A stretch of 52,564 nt of DNA from Desulfarculaceae bacterium. Its GTDB lineage: Bacteria > Desulfobacterota > Desulfarculia > Desulfarculales > Desulfarculaceae. The first letter of the stretch is position 1. Each line of letters opens with the position of its first letter. Positions 27,134 through 34,997 of this stretch are shown one piece after another. The notes beneath the pieces are model-generated. The model worked only from the letters and a program-made list of their open reading frames with translations, searched no databases and had not been told where the DNA came from. The DNA lies in the NCBI GenBank assembly GCA_027067385.1, contig JAMOVV010000043.1, positions 1 to 52,564 of the forward strand. Reading direction: 5' to 3'. Position numbers and translations under genes: made by a program.

Positions 27134-27748
27134 ATGGGACTACTCAAAGGCAGCGCCACCTTGACCCGTTACCAGGTCGACGGCGCTCTGCCCCCGGACG
27201 CGGCCGACTTCCTGGACCGGCGTATCCGCCGGGGCCTGTTCATGGATATCGAAGACACCACCGACGAGTTGGCCGTGGGCTGGGTCTCGGCCGGTGATTT
27301 CCTGGATACTTCCTTTGCCTATGCCGGCTACAGCCTGGGGCCCTACGTGGTCTTGGGTTTTCGCGTGGACCAGCGCAAGGTGCCGGCGGCCATGCTGCGC
27401 AAGTACCAGCGCCTGGAGGAGATGAAGTTCCTGGCCATGAGCCAGGACCAGGGCGGCGCCCGCTTGAACCGCGCCCGGCGCGAGCAGCTAAGGGAACGGG
27501 CCCGGCTGGGCCTGCTGGCCCGCATCCCTCCCACCACCCAGGTCTACGACGTGGTGTGGGACACCGGCCGCTCTGAGCTCTGGATAGGCTCCGCCTCCCG
27601 CGGGGTCCTGGACCGCTTCGAGGATCACTTCAGCCGGTGCTTCAGCCTGGGCCTGGTGCCGCGCCTTCCTTATTTATTGGCCGGCGATATCTTAACCGAC
27701 GAGAACCAGCGCGAGCTGTTGGCCGCCGCCCGCCCCCTGGATTTCTGA
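27134..27748 (+). CDS. rdgC: RdgC-family (recombination-associated) protein, short form
   Basis: A 204-aa protein resembling the short RdgC-like proteins of Desulfobacterota. The pattern is an N-terminal MGLLKGSATLTRYQVDG, then DTTDELAVGWVS, VVLGFRVDQRKVPAAMLRKY and YDVVWDTGRSELWIGSASRG. RdgC in gamma-proteobacteria is a ring-shaped dsDNA-binding protein of about 300 aa that modulates RecA; this version is a third shorter, so its activity may differ. GGAG lies 6 bp before the ATG. It is followed after 18 bp by a gene of unknown function that looks like a genetic partner. Confidence 0.7.
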   Translation: MGLLKGSATLTRYQVDGALPPDAADFLDRRIRRGLFMDIEDTTDELAVGWVSAGDFLDTSFAYAGYSLGPYVVLGFRVDQRKVPAAMLRKYQRLEEMKFLAMSQDQGGARLNRARREQLRERARLGLLARIPPTTQVYDVVWDTGRSELWIGSASRGVLDRFEDHFSRCFSLGLVPRLPYLLAGDILTDENQRELLAAARPLDF

Positions 27749-27766
27749 GCCGATGGTCAAGCGGTA

Positions 27767-28285
27767 ATGGACGTACTCACCATACTCAACGAGAAGGTTT
27801 TTCTGGGCCAGGAGTTTCTCACCTGGCTGTGGTGGCTGGCCGAGCAGGAATCCCCGCACCGCACCGGCGACGACCGGGTGGTGGAGGTGATGCTCGGCGA
27901 CCACCTGGTGCTGGGGCCGGCCCAGGGGCGCGAAGGGGCCCGCATCACGGTGCGCGGCCACGAGGCCTCTCTGGCCGAGGCCCGCGAGGGGCTCAAGCAG
28001 GGCAAGCTGGTGGAGAGCCTGCGGTTGGGGCTCATTGTGGACAACGAGGAGTTTTGGCTGAGCCTGCGCGCCGCGGACCTCACCATAAGCTCGCTGAAGC
28101 TGCCGCCCATGCAAGGCGGCGATGACCACGAACCCGGCGGGCTGTGGCTGGAACGCATCGCCCTGGTGGAGATGGCCATAGCGGCCCTGGACGATTTGCT
28201 GCGCTCTTTCCTGCAGGCCAGGCTGCCCGACGACGGCCGGGATTTCCGGCAGACCCTCACGGCCTGGATGGAAGAGGCGCGCTAA
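27767..28285 (+). CDS. Conserved partner of the RdgC-like gene, unknown function
   Basis: A 172-aa acidic soluble protein. It starts with a distinctive FLGQEFLTWLWWLAEQ segment, followed by VEVMLGDHLVLGP, an EAREGLKQGKLVESLRLGL repeat-like helix and LTISSLKLPP. I believe similar proteins lie next to rdgC-like genes in other Desulfobacterota, but I cannot name a family. No catalytic motif is visible. It has no strong Shine-Dalgarno sequence and lies 18 bp after the RdgC-like gene, so its translation probably depends on that of the upstream gene. Confidence 0.75.
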   Translation: MDVLTILNEKVFLGQEFLTWLWWLAEQESPHRTGDDRVVEVMLGDHLVLGPAQGREGARITVRGHEASLAEAREGLKQGKLVESLRLGLIVDNEEFWLSLRAADLTISSLKLPPMQGGDDHEPGGLWLERIALVEMAIAALDDLLRSFLQARLPDDGRDFRQTLTAWMEEAR

Positions 28286-28311
28286 CCAAGCACTACCGAG
28301 CGGAGGGATAC

Positions 28312-28710
28312 GTGGGCGCGATCATACGCATGATACTGAGCCTGTTGATGGCGGTGGTGGTGGCCGCGGCCCTGGTGCTGATGATCACCTCGCGCCAGGT
28401 CAAGGACGCCGAGGTGGCCCCGGCCTATGCCGCCCTGGCGGCCCAGGACCAGGCGGCCCGGGTGCAGGGGACCGGCGGCGTACGCCTGGCCCAACCCAAG
28501 CCCATCGTACGGGTGGTGCAGTGGGCGGCCGAGACCCTGGACCTCGGCCATAAGGTAGCCGGGGTGCGGGTGCCCCCGCCCTGGCTCATGTCCCTGGCCG
28601 TGGCCTGGGACCGGGCCAACATGCCCTCCTGGTGGTGGCTGCCCCTGTTAATCCTCGGGGTGCGCTACCTGCTGGGCGGCTTTGCCCATCGCCGCGTCCG
28701 TGTGAAATAG
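28312..28710 (+). CDS. Uncharacterised two-helix membrane protein
   Basis: A 132-aa protein with an N-terminal hydrophobic helix (about 6-25, ILSLLMAVVVAAALVLMI) and a second near residues 105-120 (WWWLPLLILGVRYLLGG), separated by an Ala/Gln-rich, mostly polar 75-residue loop. No family is recognised. GTG 28312 is chosen because GGAGGG lies 6 bp upstream. It is the third gene in the RdgC-like group, 26 bp after the second. Confidence 0.65.
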   Translation: MGAIIRMILSLLMAVVVAAALVLMITSRQVKDAEVAPAYAALAAQDQAARVQGTGGVRLAQPKPIVRVVQWAAETLDLGHKVAGVRVPPPWLMSLAVAWDRANMPSWWWLPLLILGVRYLLGGFAHRRVRVK

Positions 28711-28726
28711 ACTCGTCAAAGAACGC

Positions 28727-28984
28727 GCGAGCGGAGGATGAGAGGTGACGAATCTCTAACGCGTGGACTTGGACCTATTTGCCAGCCGCGGCTCGCGGCG
28801 CGGCGCAGCGTGCCGCTGCTGCCATATGGGCCGAAGCACCTTCTTTGTGCCACCCACCTCATTCAATTGCCACCGACCAGGAAAAACCGACACGGCATAA
28901 AGTCGGCCTCGAGCGGAGCAGGGGGGGCGACGAATCTCTAACGTGGGGACTTGGACCTATACGCCAGCCGCGGCTCGCGGCGCG
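28727..28984. repeat. Two-copy 76-bp intergenic repeat
   Basis: Copies at about 28727-28803 and 28909-28984 share GAGCGGAG, then GACGAATCTCTAACG, GACTTGGACCTAT and GCCAGCCGCGGCTCGCGG with a CCGCG-GCT-CGCGG hairpin. The spacer between them is unrelated. Copy 2 runs into the 3' end of the neighbouring minus-strand gene and supplies its last codons and stop. Frames inside it (for example the GDESLT stretches) come from the repeat and are not genes. Confidence 0.8.
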
Positions 28985-29388
28985 GAGTGGAGGCGGGCCT
29001 TGAGGTAGGCGAGCAGCTCGGGATCATGGTCCTCCACGTCAAAGCAATAGCCGGTCTCGCCAAACAGCGCGCCGGGAATCTCGTTGCCCCGCCCGTCGGG
29101 ATCGCTGATCTCGTCGGCGTAAAAGCACACCGACAGCAGTAGGTCGTCGCCGATCTCCACCACGTCGATCAAAAAAAACACCGGCCGCTCCCGGCCGGGC
29201 GGGGGAGGCTCCAGGGTGAAGCGCAGGCTATGGCTGATGCCCGGGCGGGCCAGGAAGGACCCCCGGGCCGACTCCAGGGAGCCGGCCTCTTGAGCCAGCT
29301 CCAAGAACGCGCGTTTAAGGTCGTCGCGGGCCGGGGGCCAGGCCGCCAGGTATTTTTCCAGGTCGTCGGCGCCTTGGGTGATGTACAT
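28957..29388 (-). CDS. Uncharacterised 143-aa soluble protein
   Basis: The function is not recognised. It shows a coherent fold-like pattern: helical N-terminus (DDLEKYLAAWPPARDDLKRAF), a strand-rich middle (SHSLRFTLEPP, PVFFLIDVVEIGDDLLLSVCFYADEISDP) and a C-terminal EIPGALFGETGYCFDVEDHD with helix. No signal or membrane segment is seen. Its last ten codons (HSAPRAAAGV) and stop lie within copy 2 of the adjacent intergenic repeat, so the original C-terminus may have been altered. Confidence 0.72.
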   Translation of the reverse strand: MYITQGADDLEKYLAAWPPARDDLKRAFLELAQEAGSLESARGSFLARPGISHSLRFTLEPPPPGRERPVFFLIDVVEIGDDLLLSVCFYADEISDPDGRGNEIPGALFGETGYCFDVEDHDPELLAYLKARLHSAPRAAAGV

Positions 29389-29465
29389 GTCTTGCTACCT
29401 CCGTGAAGGTCTCCCGATCTGGTCGCGTCAATCGGGTTTGCGGTGGCTGGCCGGCGCGCCGGTCT

Positions 29466-29969
29466 TTAGTAATTCTTGGGGCGCTTTTTCACTTGGAAGG
29501 GAGCGTCGAGCACTTTGGTGAGCGCGTCTAAGGCGGTGTCCAGCACCCCGTTTTCCACCACGCAGGAAACGCTGGAGATGGAGGTGGCGATGGCCAGGCA
29601 GGTGATCCCCGCCGCGGCCAGGGCGCCGAGCATGGCCCCGGGTATGATGGGTTTTTCACGCAGGTGGGGTCCGAAAACGCTGATGATGGACACCCCGGGG
29701 GTATAGGTGATACTGCCGGCCGCCACCCGGGGCTTTATTTCTTCCAAAACGCCCAGGGCGTGTTCCATATCCTTGTGCGACACCACCAAGGCGTAGTTGG
29801 CTCTCTGCTCCCGGTCGACGCTTTGCACGATGAGCTCCAGGTTGATCCCGGCGCGCCCCAGGGCTCCCAGCACCGCGGCCGAGGCCTCCGGCTCCGGCGG
29901 CACCGCCAAGACTCGCACCAGGGTCTGGTCGTCGCTCCGCATGATTCCGCCGACCTTGATTTTATCCAT
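29466..29969 (-). CDS. Free-standing ACT-domain protein (aspartokinase regulatory-like)
   Basis: A 167-aa protein made of two ACT-type domains: LVRVLAVPPEPEASAAVLGALGRAGINLELIVQS in the first (about 16-50), and ISIISVFGPHL with PGAMLGALAAAGITCLAIATS in the second (about 95-140). The arrangement resembles the C-terminal regulatory half of aspartate kinase without the kinase domain. It probably senses a small ligand such as an amino acid; the partner is unknown. ATG 29969 is chosen because the longer upstream frame lacks family similarity. A TATAAT box is present on the minus strand at 30029-30034, but its -35 is poor. Confidence 0.75.
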   Translation of the reverse strand: MDKIKVGGIMRSDDQTLVRVLAVPPEPEASAAVLGALGRAGINLELIVQSVDREQRANYALVVSHKDMEHALGVLEEIKPRVAAGSITYTPGVSIISVFGPHLREKPIIPGAMLGALAAAGITCLAIATSISSVSCVVENGVLDTALDALTKVLDAPFQVKKRPKNY

Positions 29970-30108
29970 GGCCTGTTTCCGACTCCATCCGCAGGCGGCG
30001 CTCACCCGCGCCACCGGCCAAACCAAAAATTATACCGTCTAGATTCGATCATGGGCTGGCCGGGGGTCAAGGAGAAACTGGCGCGCCGGGGTGGAACTTA
30101 GGCTTGCC

Positions 30109-30137
30109 TTGGAAACACAAGCCGGTTAATCTATTAT
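30109..30137 (+). promoter_or_regulatory. Promoter of the response regulator gene
   Basis: TTGGAA (30109-30114) and TATTAT (30132-30137) are separated by 17 bp, 49 bp before the ATG of the receiver-domain gene. The match is good for a housekeeping sigma factor. Confidence 0.6.
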
Positions 30138-30185
30138 GCGAATCAAGGTATGACAGCCTGCACCCGCCCTGGGAGGATGGACGAC

Positions 30186-30572
30186 ATGAGCCAGAGAATT
30201 CTTATTGTGGATGATGATCCGGACTTGGTGGAAGCGGTCAGCATGTTGCTGGAGGCCCAGGGTATGGAGCCCATCGCGGCTTACGGTGGTGCGGAGGGTT
30301 TGGCCAAGGCCCGCAGCGAGAACCCGGACCTCATCGTGCTCGATATCATGATGCCCGACAAGGACGGCTACGAGGTGGCCAAGGAGTTGGCTGCTGACGA
30401 CCAGTTGTCCGACATACCAGTTATCATGCTCACCGCGGTGACCGACTACGTGGGCAGCACCGCCTATTCCCACGCCTCGGGCAAGGAATTGGTGGCCGAC
30501 GATTTCTTTCCCAAGCCGGTGGAGCCTGCAGCCCTGGTGGGCCGCATCGTGGAGTTGGTCGGCGGCTCCTAG
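30186..30572 (+). CDS. Single-domain response regulator (CheY-like receiver)
   Basis: A 128-aa receiver domain with no output domain. The acidic pair is at D10/D11, the phospho-accepting D53 is in LIVLDIMMPDKDG, T83 is in MLTA and K110 is in FFPKPVEP. It probably signals by protein contact or phosphotransfer. No histidine kinase is adjacent; the convergent chemoreceptor gene downstream is a possible functional neighbour. ATG 30186 has GGGAGG 9 bp upstream, whereas the in-frame ATG at 30177 touches that ribosome binding site. An intrinsic terminator follows. Confidence 0.93.
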   Translation: MSQRILIVDDDPDLVEAVSMLLEAQGMEPIAAYGGAEGLAKARSENPDLIVLDIMMPDKDGYEVAKELAADDQLSDIPVIMLTAVTDYVGSTAYSHASGKELVADDFFPKPVEPAALVGRIVELVGGS

Positions 30573-30606
30573 GGCGCGCCGCCGAGGCCAAAGAGATCAC
30601 ACTAAG

Positions 30607-30631
30607 GGGTGTCGTTCAGGCGCCCTTTTTT
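30607..30631 (+). terminator. Intrinsic terminator of the response regulator gene
   Basis: GGGTGTC pairs with GGCGCCC (7 bp, two T-G pairs) around GTTCA, followed by six T. It lies 34 bp after the stop and before the convergent chemoreceptor gene. Confidence 0.75.
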
Positions 30632-30656
30632 GGTGCCGGGCGGTCAGTCGGCGGGC

Positions 30657-32756
30657 CTAGAAGTCATCAGTATCCATCTCCGTGAAGAAAGGGTCCTCCT
30701 GGGTGTACCCTCGCGGCAAGGTTTGCCGGCCGGCGGGAGCCTGCCCGTTAGCGGCCGGGCGGTCGGGCTGCGCTGCCGGGGGCAGGGCCTGGGGGGCCGG
30801 CCAGGGCTCCGACTCGGTGGCCACCTTGAACTGCCTCATTTGGCGCTTGAGTTGTTCGGCCACCGCCGACATCTTTTCGCTGGCGCTGGCCGCTTCCTCT
30901 ACCATGGCCGCGTTGTGCTGCACGCTGCGATCCATCTGGCCCATGGCGTGGTTTATCTCCTCGATGCCGATAGCCTGCTCCTGGCTGGCCGCGGCTATCT
31001 CGTCGATGGTCTCAGCCACCTCCTGGACGTTGGCCATCACCTCGTTGAGCAGTTTACTGCTCTTGGCCACCATCTGGTTGCCCATCTCGACCTTGGCCTC
31101 GCTCTCGGCGATGATGGCCTGTATCTCCTTGGCCGCCTTGGCCGAGCGCCCGGCCAGGTTGCGTACCTCGCTGGCCACCACCGCAAAGCCGCGGCCCGCC
31201 TCGCCGGCTCGCGCCGCTTCCACCGCGGCGTTTAGAGCCAGGAGATTGGTCTGGAAGGCGATTTCGTTGACCACGCTGGTGATGTCGGAGATTTTGTTGC
31301 TGGACTCGGTGACCGCCTGCATGGCCGCCGCAGTACCGGCCACCACTTCTTTACCGTCGCTGGTCATCTGGGCGGTGTGGTGGGCCACGTCGTTGGCTCG
31401 CCTGGCGTGAGCCGCGTTTTGCCGGACGCTGGCGGTGAGCTCCTCCACCGCCGCGGCGGTCTCCTCAATGGCCGCCGCCTGGTGCTGGGTGTGCTCGTTG
31501 AGGTTTTGGTTGAATTGGTTGATCTCCTCTGCGTGGGAGGTCACCAGGCCGGTTACCTTGATCACCTCGCGCACCGTCTCCGCCAAGCGGCGGCTGGTTT
31601 CGTTGAGATCACGTATCATCTCGCCCAGTTCGTCGCCGCGGTTTAGGTAGTCTTCTTGCGCTTGGAAGGTGAAATCACCGTCGGCAAAGGCGGCGATGGC
31701 CCGTCGGGTCTCGGCGATGGGCCGGCTGATGCTGCGGGCCAGCAGGAGGCTCAAGACGATCCCGGCCGCGATGGCCACCAGGGCGATGACCAGGATGAGC
31801 ACCTGTACGCGGTCGGAGGTCTCTTGGTATCGTTGGACGGTACGGTTGGCCTCCTGGGTGAGCGTCTCGGCCAGGCGGTCGATGTCGTGTCGCAGGGAGT
31901 TGAGCACCCGGTGCGACTGCTCGTGGAGTTTTTGCAACCGGTTCTCGGCCCGGCGCTTTACCGCCGGTACCACCCGTTCCCGCATTAACAGGTCGTAATT
32001 CTCGTGGGCCTGTATCAAGAAGCTGAACCAGCGCTTCTCCTCGTCGGTCTGCATGGCCTGGGACACCAGCCGGCGAAATTGCTCGACCTGGGTCTTGGCC
32101 TTGTCGTAGCGGAACAAGGAACTTTGATCGCCGTTGATGATGAGCTCGGCCTGGGCCTGGTACATCTTCATCAGCCAGAACATCATCTGGTTAACCGCGT
32201 CGAGCTGCCCGGCCTCGGTAATCACCCGCTTGTATTCCCGGGCCAAGGCCGAAATTTGCATGCGCTTGCGCAGGGAGGCGGCTATCTTGCGGCCGTTTAG
32301 TTCAACCTGCCGGATGAACTTGTCGGCCATGGCCAGGGACTTGGCCAGCACCTTTTGCCGCTGGTAACGTATCTCCGGCACGATCCCCTGGTGAAATATC
32401 TTAACCAGGGTGGCGTCGGCCTGCTTGATGCGGGCCAGCATATCCCGGTGCTGCCGGGCAAGGGGCATGGCCTGAATTTTGTGCAGGTAGGAGCGGAAAT
32501 CAGCGGTAATGGCGTCAAAGGTCTTTTGCTGGGACAGGTCCCGGCTGATGAGCAACTCGGCCTGGCTCTGGGTGCGCTTGGCCACTTGCAAGGCGGCGCT
32601 GGTCACTTCGCGGGCGTCTTGCAGGTGACGTGCGGCTTGGTCGGCGTTACCGGCCAGGTTGCGCGCCGCCCAGAAGGCGACTACCCCCAAGGCCAGCAGG
32701 ATGACCACGATGATCATGGTCAGGCCCAGGATTCTCTTGCTCAAGGTTAGTTGCAC
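30657..32756 (-). CDS. Methyl-accepting chemotaxis protein with large helical periplasmic sensor
   Basis: A 699-aa chemoreceptor: TM1 (about 10-31), a roughly 285-residue all-helical periplasmic region, TM2 (about 318-339), a HAMP domain ([14 protein letters not shown]) and the MCP signalling hairpin with [22 protein letters not shown] at its tip. The sensor is about twice the size of a four-helix bundle, compatible with a helical bimodular (HBM-like) domain. GTG 32756 is chosen because GGGGGA lies 6 bp upstream and the signal-anchor helix then starts correctly; the upstream extension is not membrane-like. No CheR-binding pentapeptide is seen at the C-terminus (MDTDDF). The ligand is unknown. 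Confidence 0.95.
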   Translation of the reverse strand: MQLTLSKRILGLTMIIVVILLALGVVAFWAARNLAGNADQAARHLQDAREVTSAALQVAKRTQSQAELLISRDLSQQKTFDAITADFRSYLHKIQAMPLARQHRDMLARIKQADATLVKIFHQGIVPEIRYQRQKVLAKSLAMADKFIRQVELNGRKIAASLRKRMQISALAREYKRVITEAGQLDAVNQMMFWLMKMYQAQAELIINGDQSSLFRYDKAKTQVEQFRRLVSQAMQTDEEKRWFSFLIQAHENYDLLMRERVVPAVKRRAENRLQKLHEQSHRVLNSLRHDIDRLAETLTQEANRTVQRYQETSDRVQVLILVIALVAIAAGIVLSLLLARSISRPIAETRRAIAAFADGDFTFQAQEDYLNRGDELGEMIRDLNETSRRLAETVREVIKVTGLVTSHAEEINQFNQNLNEHTQHQAAAIEETAAAVEELTASVRQNAAHARRANDVAHHTAQMTSDGKEVVAGTAAAMQAVTESSNKISDITSVVNEIAFQTNLLALNAAVEAARAGEAGRGFAVVASEVRNLAGRSAKAAKEIQAIIAESEAKVEMGNQMVAKSSKLLNEVMANVQEVAETIDEIAAASQEQAIGIEEINHAMGQMDRSVQHNAAMVEEAASASEKMSAVAEQLKRQMRQFKVATESEPWPAPQALPPAAQPDRPAANGQAPAGRQTLPRGYTQEDPFFTEMDTDDF

Positions 32757-32947
32757 GTCCTGTCCCCCTGGTTGGGTTAAGCGCTCTAGTTCCCAGAGCG
32801 CTGCACCTACTATCATACCCCAACCGGGCGGGATAATGAACAATGCGCATATTGGTTGCGTTGGCCGCTGGTGATGCTATGGTGGCGGCAGGATTGCCGG
32901 GGCGGCCGCCACGCGCCGTCATGACACTTATAATCCAGGAGACGCCA

Positions 32948-33787
32948 GTGCCCTATCTCGAGATCGGCGACCGTAAAATCTACTACCAACTGCACGGGAA
33001 GGGCGAACCGATCGTCCTCATGCATCACGGTTTTGCCAGCTTGCAGATGTGGAAGGATATCTATCCCCACCTGGTGCAGGCCGGGTTCCAAGTGTTGTTA
33101 TACGATCGGCGGGGTTATGGCCGCTCCGATCGAGGAGATGACTTCTGGGAGTTCTACGTAAGCGACCGGTTCCGGACGCAGATGGTCGAGGACCTGGCGG
33201 CGTTGCTGGAGGCCTTGGACCTGGGGCCGGTCCACCTGGCCGGCCAGTGCGAGGGCGGGGTGATCAGCGTGGACTTCGCGGTGGCCCATCCCGAGCGGGT
33301 GCGCAGCCTGGTGCTGGGCAGCGTGCAGACCTGGTCACTCACCGACATGGTTACTTTCAACGCACAGAAGTTTCCCTTGTCCTTTGCCGAGCTGGACCCG
33401 GCCCTGCGCGATAAGTTCGCCCTTTGGCACGGGCCCCAGTGGGGCGCGGAATTCTACGACCGGGCCCGGCCCAAGGGTGGGGCCTACGGGGTTGGTTTCT
33501 TTGACCTGCGGCCCCAACTGGCCCGGGTGTCGTGCCCGGCCCTGGTGATCTACCCCGACCGCAGCGCCTTGTTCGACGTGGAGCAGGGTGTGGCCATGTA
33601 CCGCGTTTTGCCCCGGGCCGAGTTGGCGGTGATGCCCTACTGCGGGCACAATATCTACGAGTATCGTCCAGGGCAGTACCTGGAGTTGGTGTTGGGCTTT
33701 TACCATCGCCTGGCCCAGGGCCTCCACGCTGACAAGGCTCCCGGCCACGACCACCCCGACCCCAACCAAAGGACCTGCGCTACGTGA
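32948..33787 (+). CDS. Alpha/beta hydrolase with Cys at the nucleophile position
   Basis: A 279-aa alpha/beta-hydrolase-fold protein. The oxyanion region is LMHHGFAS, the strand-turn YDRRGYGRSDRG is typical, and the nucleophile elbow is HLAGQCEGG, with Cys101 where most members have Ser. The acid is likely in VIYPDRSALFD and the catalytic His in MPYCGHNIYEY. Cys-His-Asp triads are known from dienelactone hydrolase, so hydrolysis of a lactone or thioester is possible, but the substrate is unknown. GTG 32948 has AGGAG 6 bp upstream; earlier in-frame ATGs lack one. The 105-residue gap region upstream is divergent from the chemoreceptor. Confidence 0.85.
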   Translation: MPYLEIGDRKIYYQLHGKGEPIVLMHHGFASLQMWKDIYPHLVQAGFQVLLYDRRGYGRSDRGDDFWEFYVSDRFRTQMVEDLAALLEALDLGPVHLAGQCEGGVISVDFAVAHPERVRSLVLGSVQTWSLTDMVTFNAQKFPLSFAELDPALRDKFALWHGPQWGAEFYDRARPKGGAYGVGFFDLRPQLARVSCPALVIYPDRSALFDVEQGVAMYRVLPRAELAVMPYCGHNIYEYRPGQYLELVLGFYHRLAQGLHADKAPGHDHPDPNQRTCAT

Positions 33788-33948
33788 TTAGGTTTAGTGC
33801 ACTGCCAGGGGAGAACCGGGCGGAAAAGCCGCCTCCGCCGGCCGGGCTTGCCCTGCTGTACGCATGGTTGCCGCTTAGGGCTACTGGTGGGCGATGATCC
33901 CGGGTGAGCGGGAGGGTTGAGCCCGGGCGGGCCGGAACCTGGCGTACG

Positions 33949-34094
33949 GATGAGCTGGGACGTGGCTGCGGGAACGTGGTCCCGGTGAGTTGGGGTGTGG
34001 AGCCGGCCCGATGAGCCGGGAGGTGGCTCCGGGAACGTGGTCTCGGTGAGTTGGGGTATGGAGCCGGCCCGATGAGCCGGGGTGTGGAGCCCGG
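33949..34094. repeat. Tandem 61-bp repeat, two full copies plus a partial
   Basis: Copies at 33949-34009 and 34010-34070 differ at few bases; a truncated third copy begins at 34071 (GATGAGCCGGGGTGTGGAGC). The unit contains GGGAACGTGGTC and GGTGAGTTGGGGT. It fills much of the gap between the hydrolase gene and tRNA-Ala. The remainder of 33788-33948 is GC-rich with no gene that I can support. Confidence 0.85.
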
Positions 34095-34112
34095 ATTGTT
34101 AGCCGGGTTTTT
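34090..34112 (+). terminator. Terminator downstream of the hydrolase gene
   Basis: CCCGG and CCGGG form a 5-bp stem around an 8-base loop, followed by TTTTTG. It is at the end of the tandem repeat and before the tRNA gene, and would stop plus-strand transcription from entering the tRNA region. Confidence 0.5.
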
Positions 34113-34135
34113 GAAGTCGCCAGCGGGGTGGAGAG

Positions 34136-34211
34136 TGGTGGAGACGAAGGGACTTGAACCCTCGACCTGTGCGTTGCGAACGCACCGCTCTCCCAACTGA
34201 GCTACGTCCCC
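34136..34211 (-). tRNA. tRNA-Ala (anticodon CGC)
   Basis: A 76-nt cloverleaf on the minus strand. The acceptor arm is GGGGACG with CGTCTCC (one G-T pair), the D-arm AGCTCAGTTGGGAGAGC is standard, the anticodon stem GTGCG/CGCAC holds the loop TTCGCAA (anticodon CGC), and the T-arm contains GGTTCAAGTCC. The discriminator A and CCA end are encoded (34136-34139). CGC reads the alanine codon GCG, and the G-T pair at position 3-70 of the acceptor is the alanine identity element. Confidence 0.96.
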
Positions 34212-34237
34212 ACAAGGGCGGTCTGCCACCCGGCTGG

Positions 34238-34266
34238 AATATACCGGGCACCGATGGGACTGTCAA
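34238..34266 (-). promoter_or_regulatory. Promoter of tRNA-Ala
   Basis: On the minus strand a perfect TTGACA (34261-34266) is 17 bp from TATATT (34238-34243, 5/6). The tRNA starts 26 bp after the -10 box. This is the strongest housekeeping-type promoter in the window. Confidence 0.8.
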
Positions 34267-34409
34267 CCTGGCCGGCGGTGGCCTCCAGACTCGACAGCCA
34301 CGCGCCACCGTGATAGCATCGGCCAAATAACGGCCCGAAAACCCTGGACACCTGCCACCGGGGGCGGTGCGGGGCGGGCCCCGGCGACTACGGCAAACAA
34401 GGGGGCGAC

Positions 34410-34997
34410 ATGTCCCGCGCGGCGACCATAAAGCGCGATACCAAGGAGACCAGCATCCAACTTACGCTGGAGCTGGATGGCGAGGGCCAATCCCGCATCA
34501 GTACTGGGGTGGGGTTCTTTGACCACATGCTCACCCATGTGGCCTTTCACGGCTATTTCAACCTGGAGCTGACGGCCAAAGGCGACCTGGAGGTCGACGC
34601 CCACCACACGGTGGAGGACGTGGGCATCTGCCTGGGACAGGCCATCAACCAGGCCCTGGGCGACCGCTTAGGCCTGGTGCGCTACGGCAGCGCGGTGGTG
34701 CCCATGGACGAGGCCCTGGTGCAGGTGGTGGTGGACCTGTCCAACCGGCCCCTGCTCAAGGTGAGCGGCCGTCCCTTGCCCGGCCCGGCCGGCGGGTTCG
34801 ACGGCCAGTTGGCCGAGGAGTTCTGGCGGGCCCTGAGTCTGCACGCCGGCCTTACCCTGCACGTCCTGCTGCAGGCCGGCGATAATGACCACCACGTATT
34901 GGAGGCCGCCTTCAAGGCCCTGGGCCGCGCCCTGGACCAGGCCACAGCGGTGGACCCGCGCTCCCGGGGAGTGGCGTCCACCAAGGGGGTGTTATGA
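34410..34997 (+). CDS. hisB: Imidazoleglycerol-phosphate dehydratase
   Basis: A 195-aa manganese-dependent enzyme of histidine biosynthesis (sixth step), single-function form without a phosphatase domain. Metal-binding His/Glu motifs are present: FFDHMLTHVAFHG, DAHHTVEDVGI, and AGDNDHHVLEAAFKALGRAL near the end. GGCGAC precedes the ATG, with no strong Shine-Dalgarno sequence. It overlaps the next gene by 4 bp (ATGA) and is in the same operon as hisA, with a lipoprotein gene between them. Confidence 0.97.
   Translation: MSRAATIKRDTKETSIQLTLELDGEGQSRISTGVGFFDHMLTHVAFHGYFNLELTAKGDLEVDAHHTVEDVGICLGQAINQALGDRLGLVRYGSAVVPMDEALVQVVVDLSNRPLLKVSGRPLPGPAGGFDGQLAEEFWRALSLHAGLTLHVLLQAGDNDHHVLEAAFKALGRALDQATAVDPRSRGVASTKGVL

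Noticed and set aside
28738-29003. Plus-strand frames with GDESLT repeats
   Set aside because: They are encoded by the two repeat copies and share the same stretch; no start signal is present.
34136-34211. Mobile-element attachment site at tRNA-Ala
   Set aside because: There is no integrase gene and no repeated tRNA 3' end in the window; the nearby repeats are tandem and unrelated to the tRNA.
33780-34229. 149-aa minus-strand frame across the tRNA region
   Set aside because: It reads through the tRNA-Ala gene and the 61-bp repeats; the N-terminal residues are the translation of the tRNA itself.
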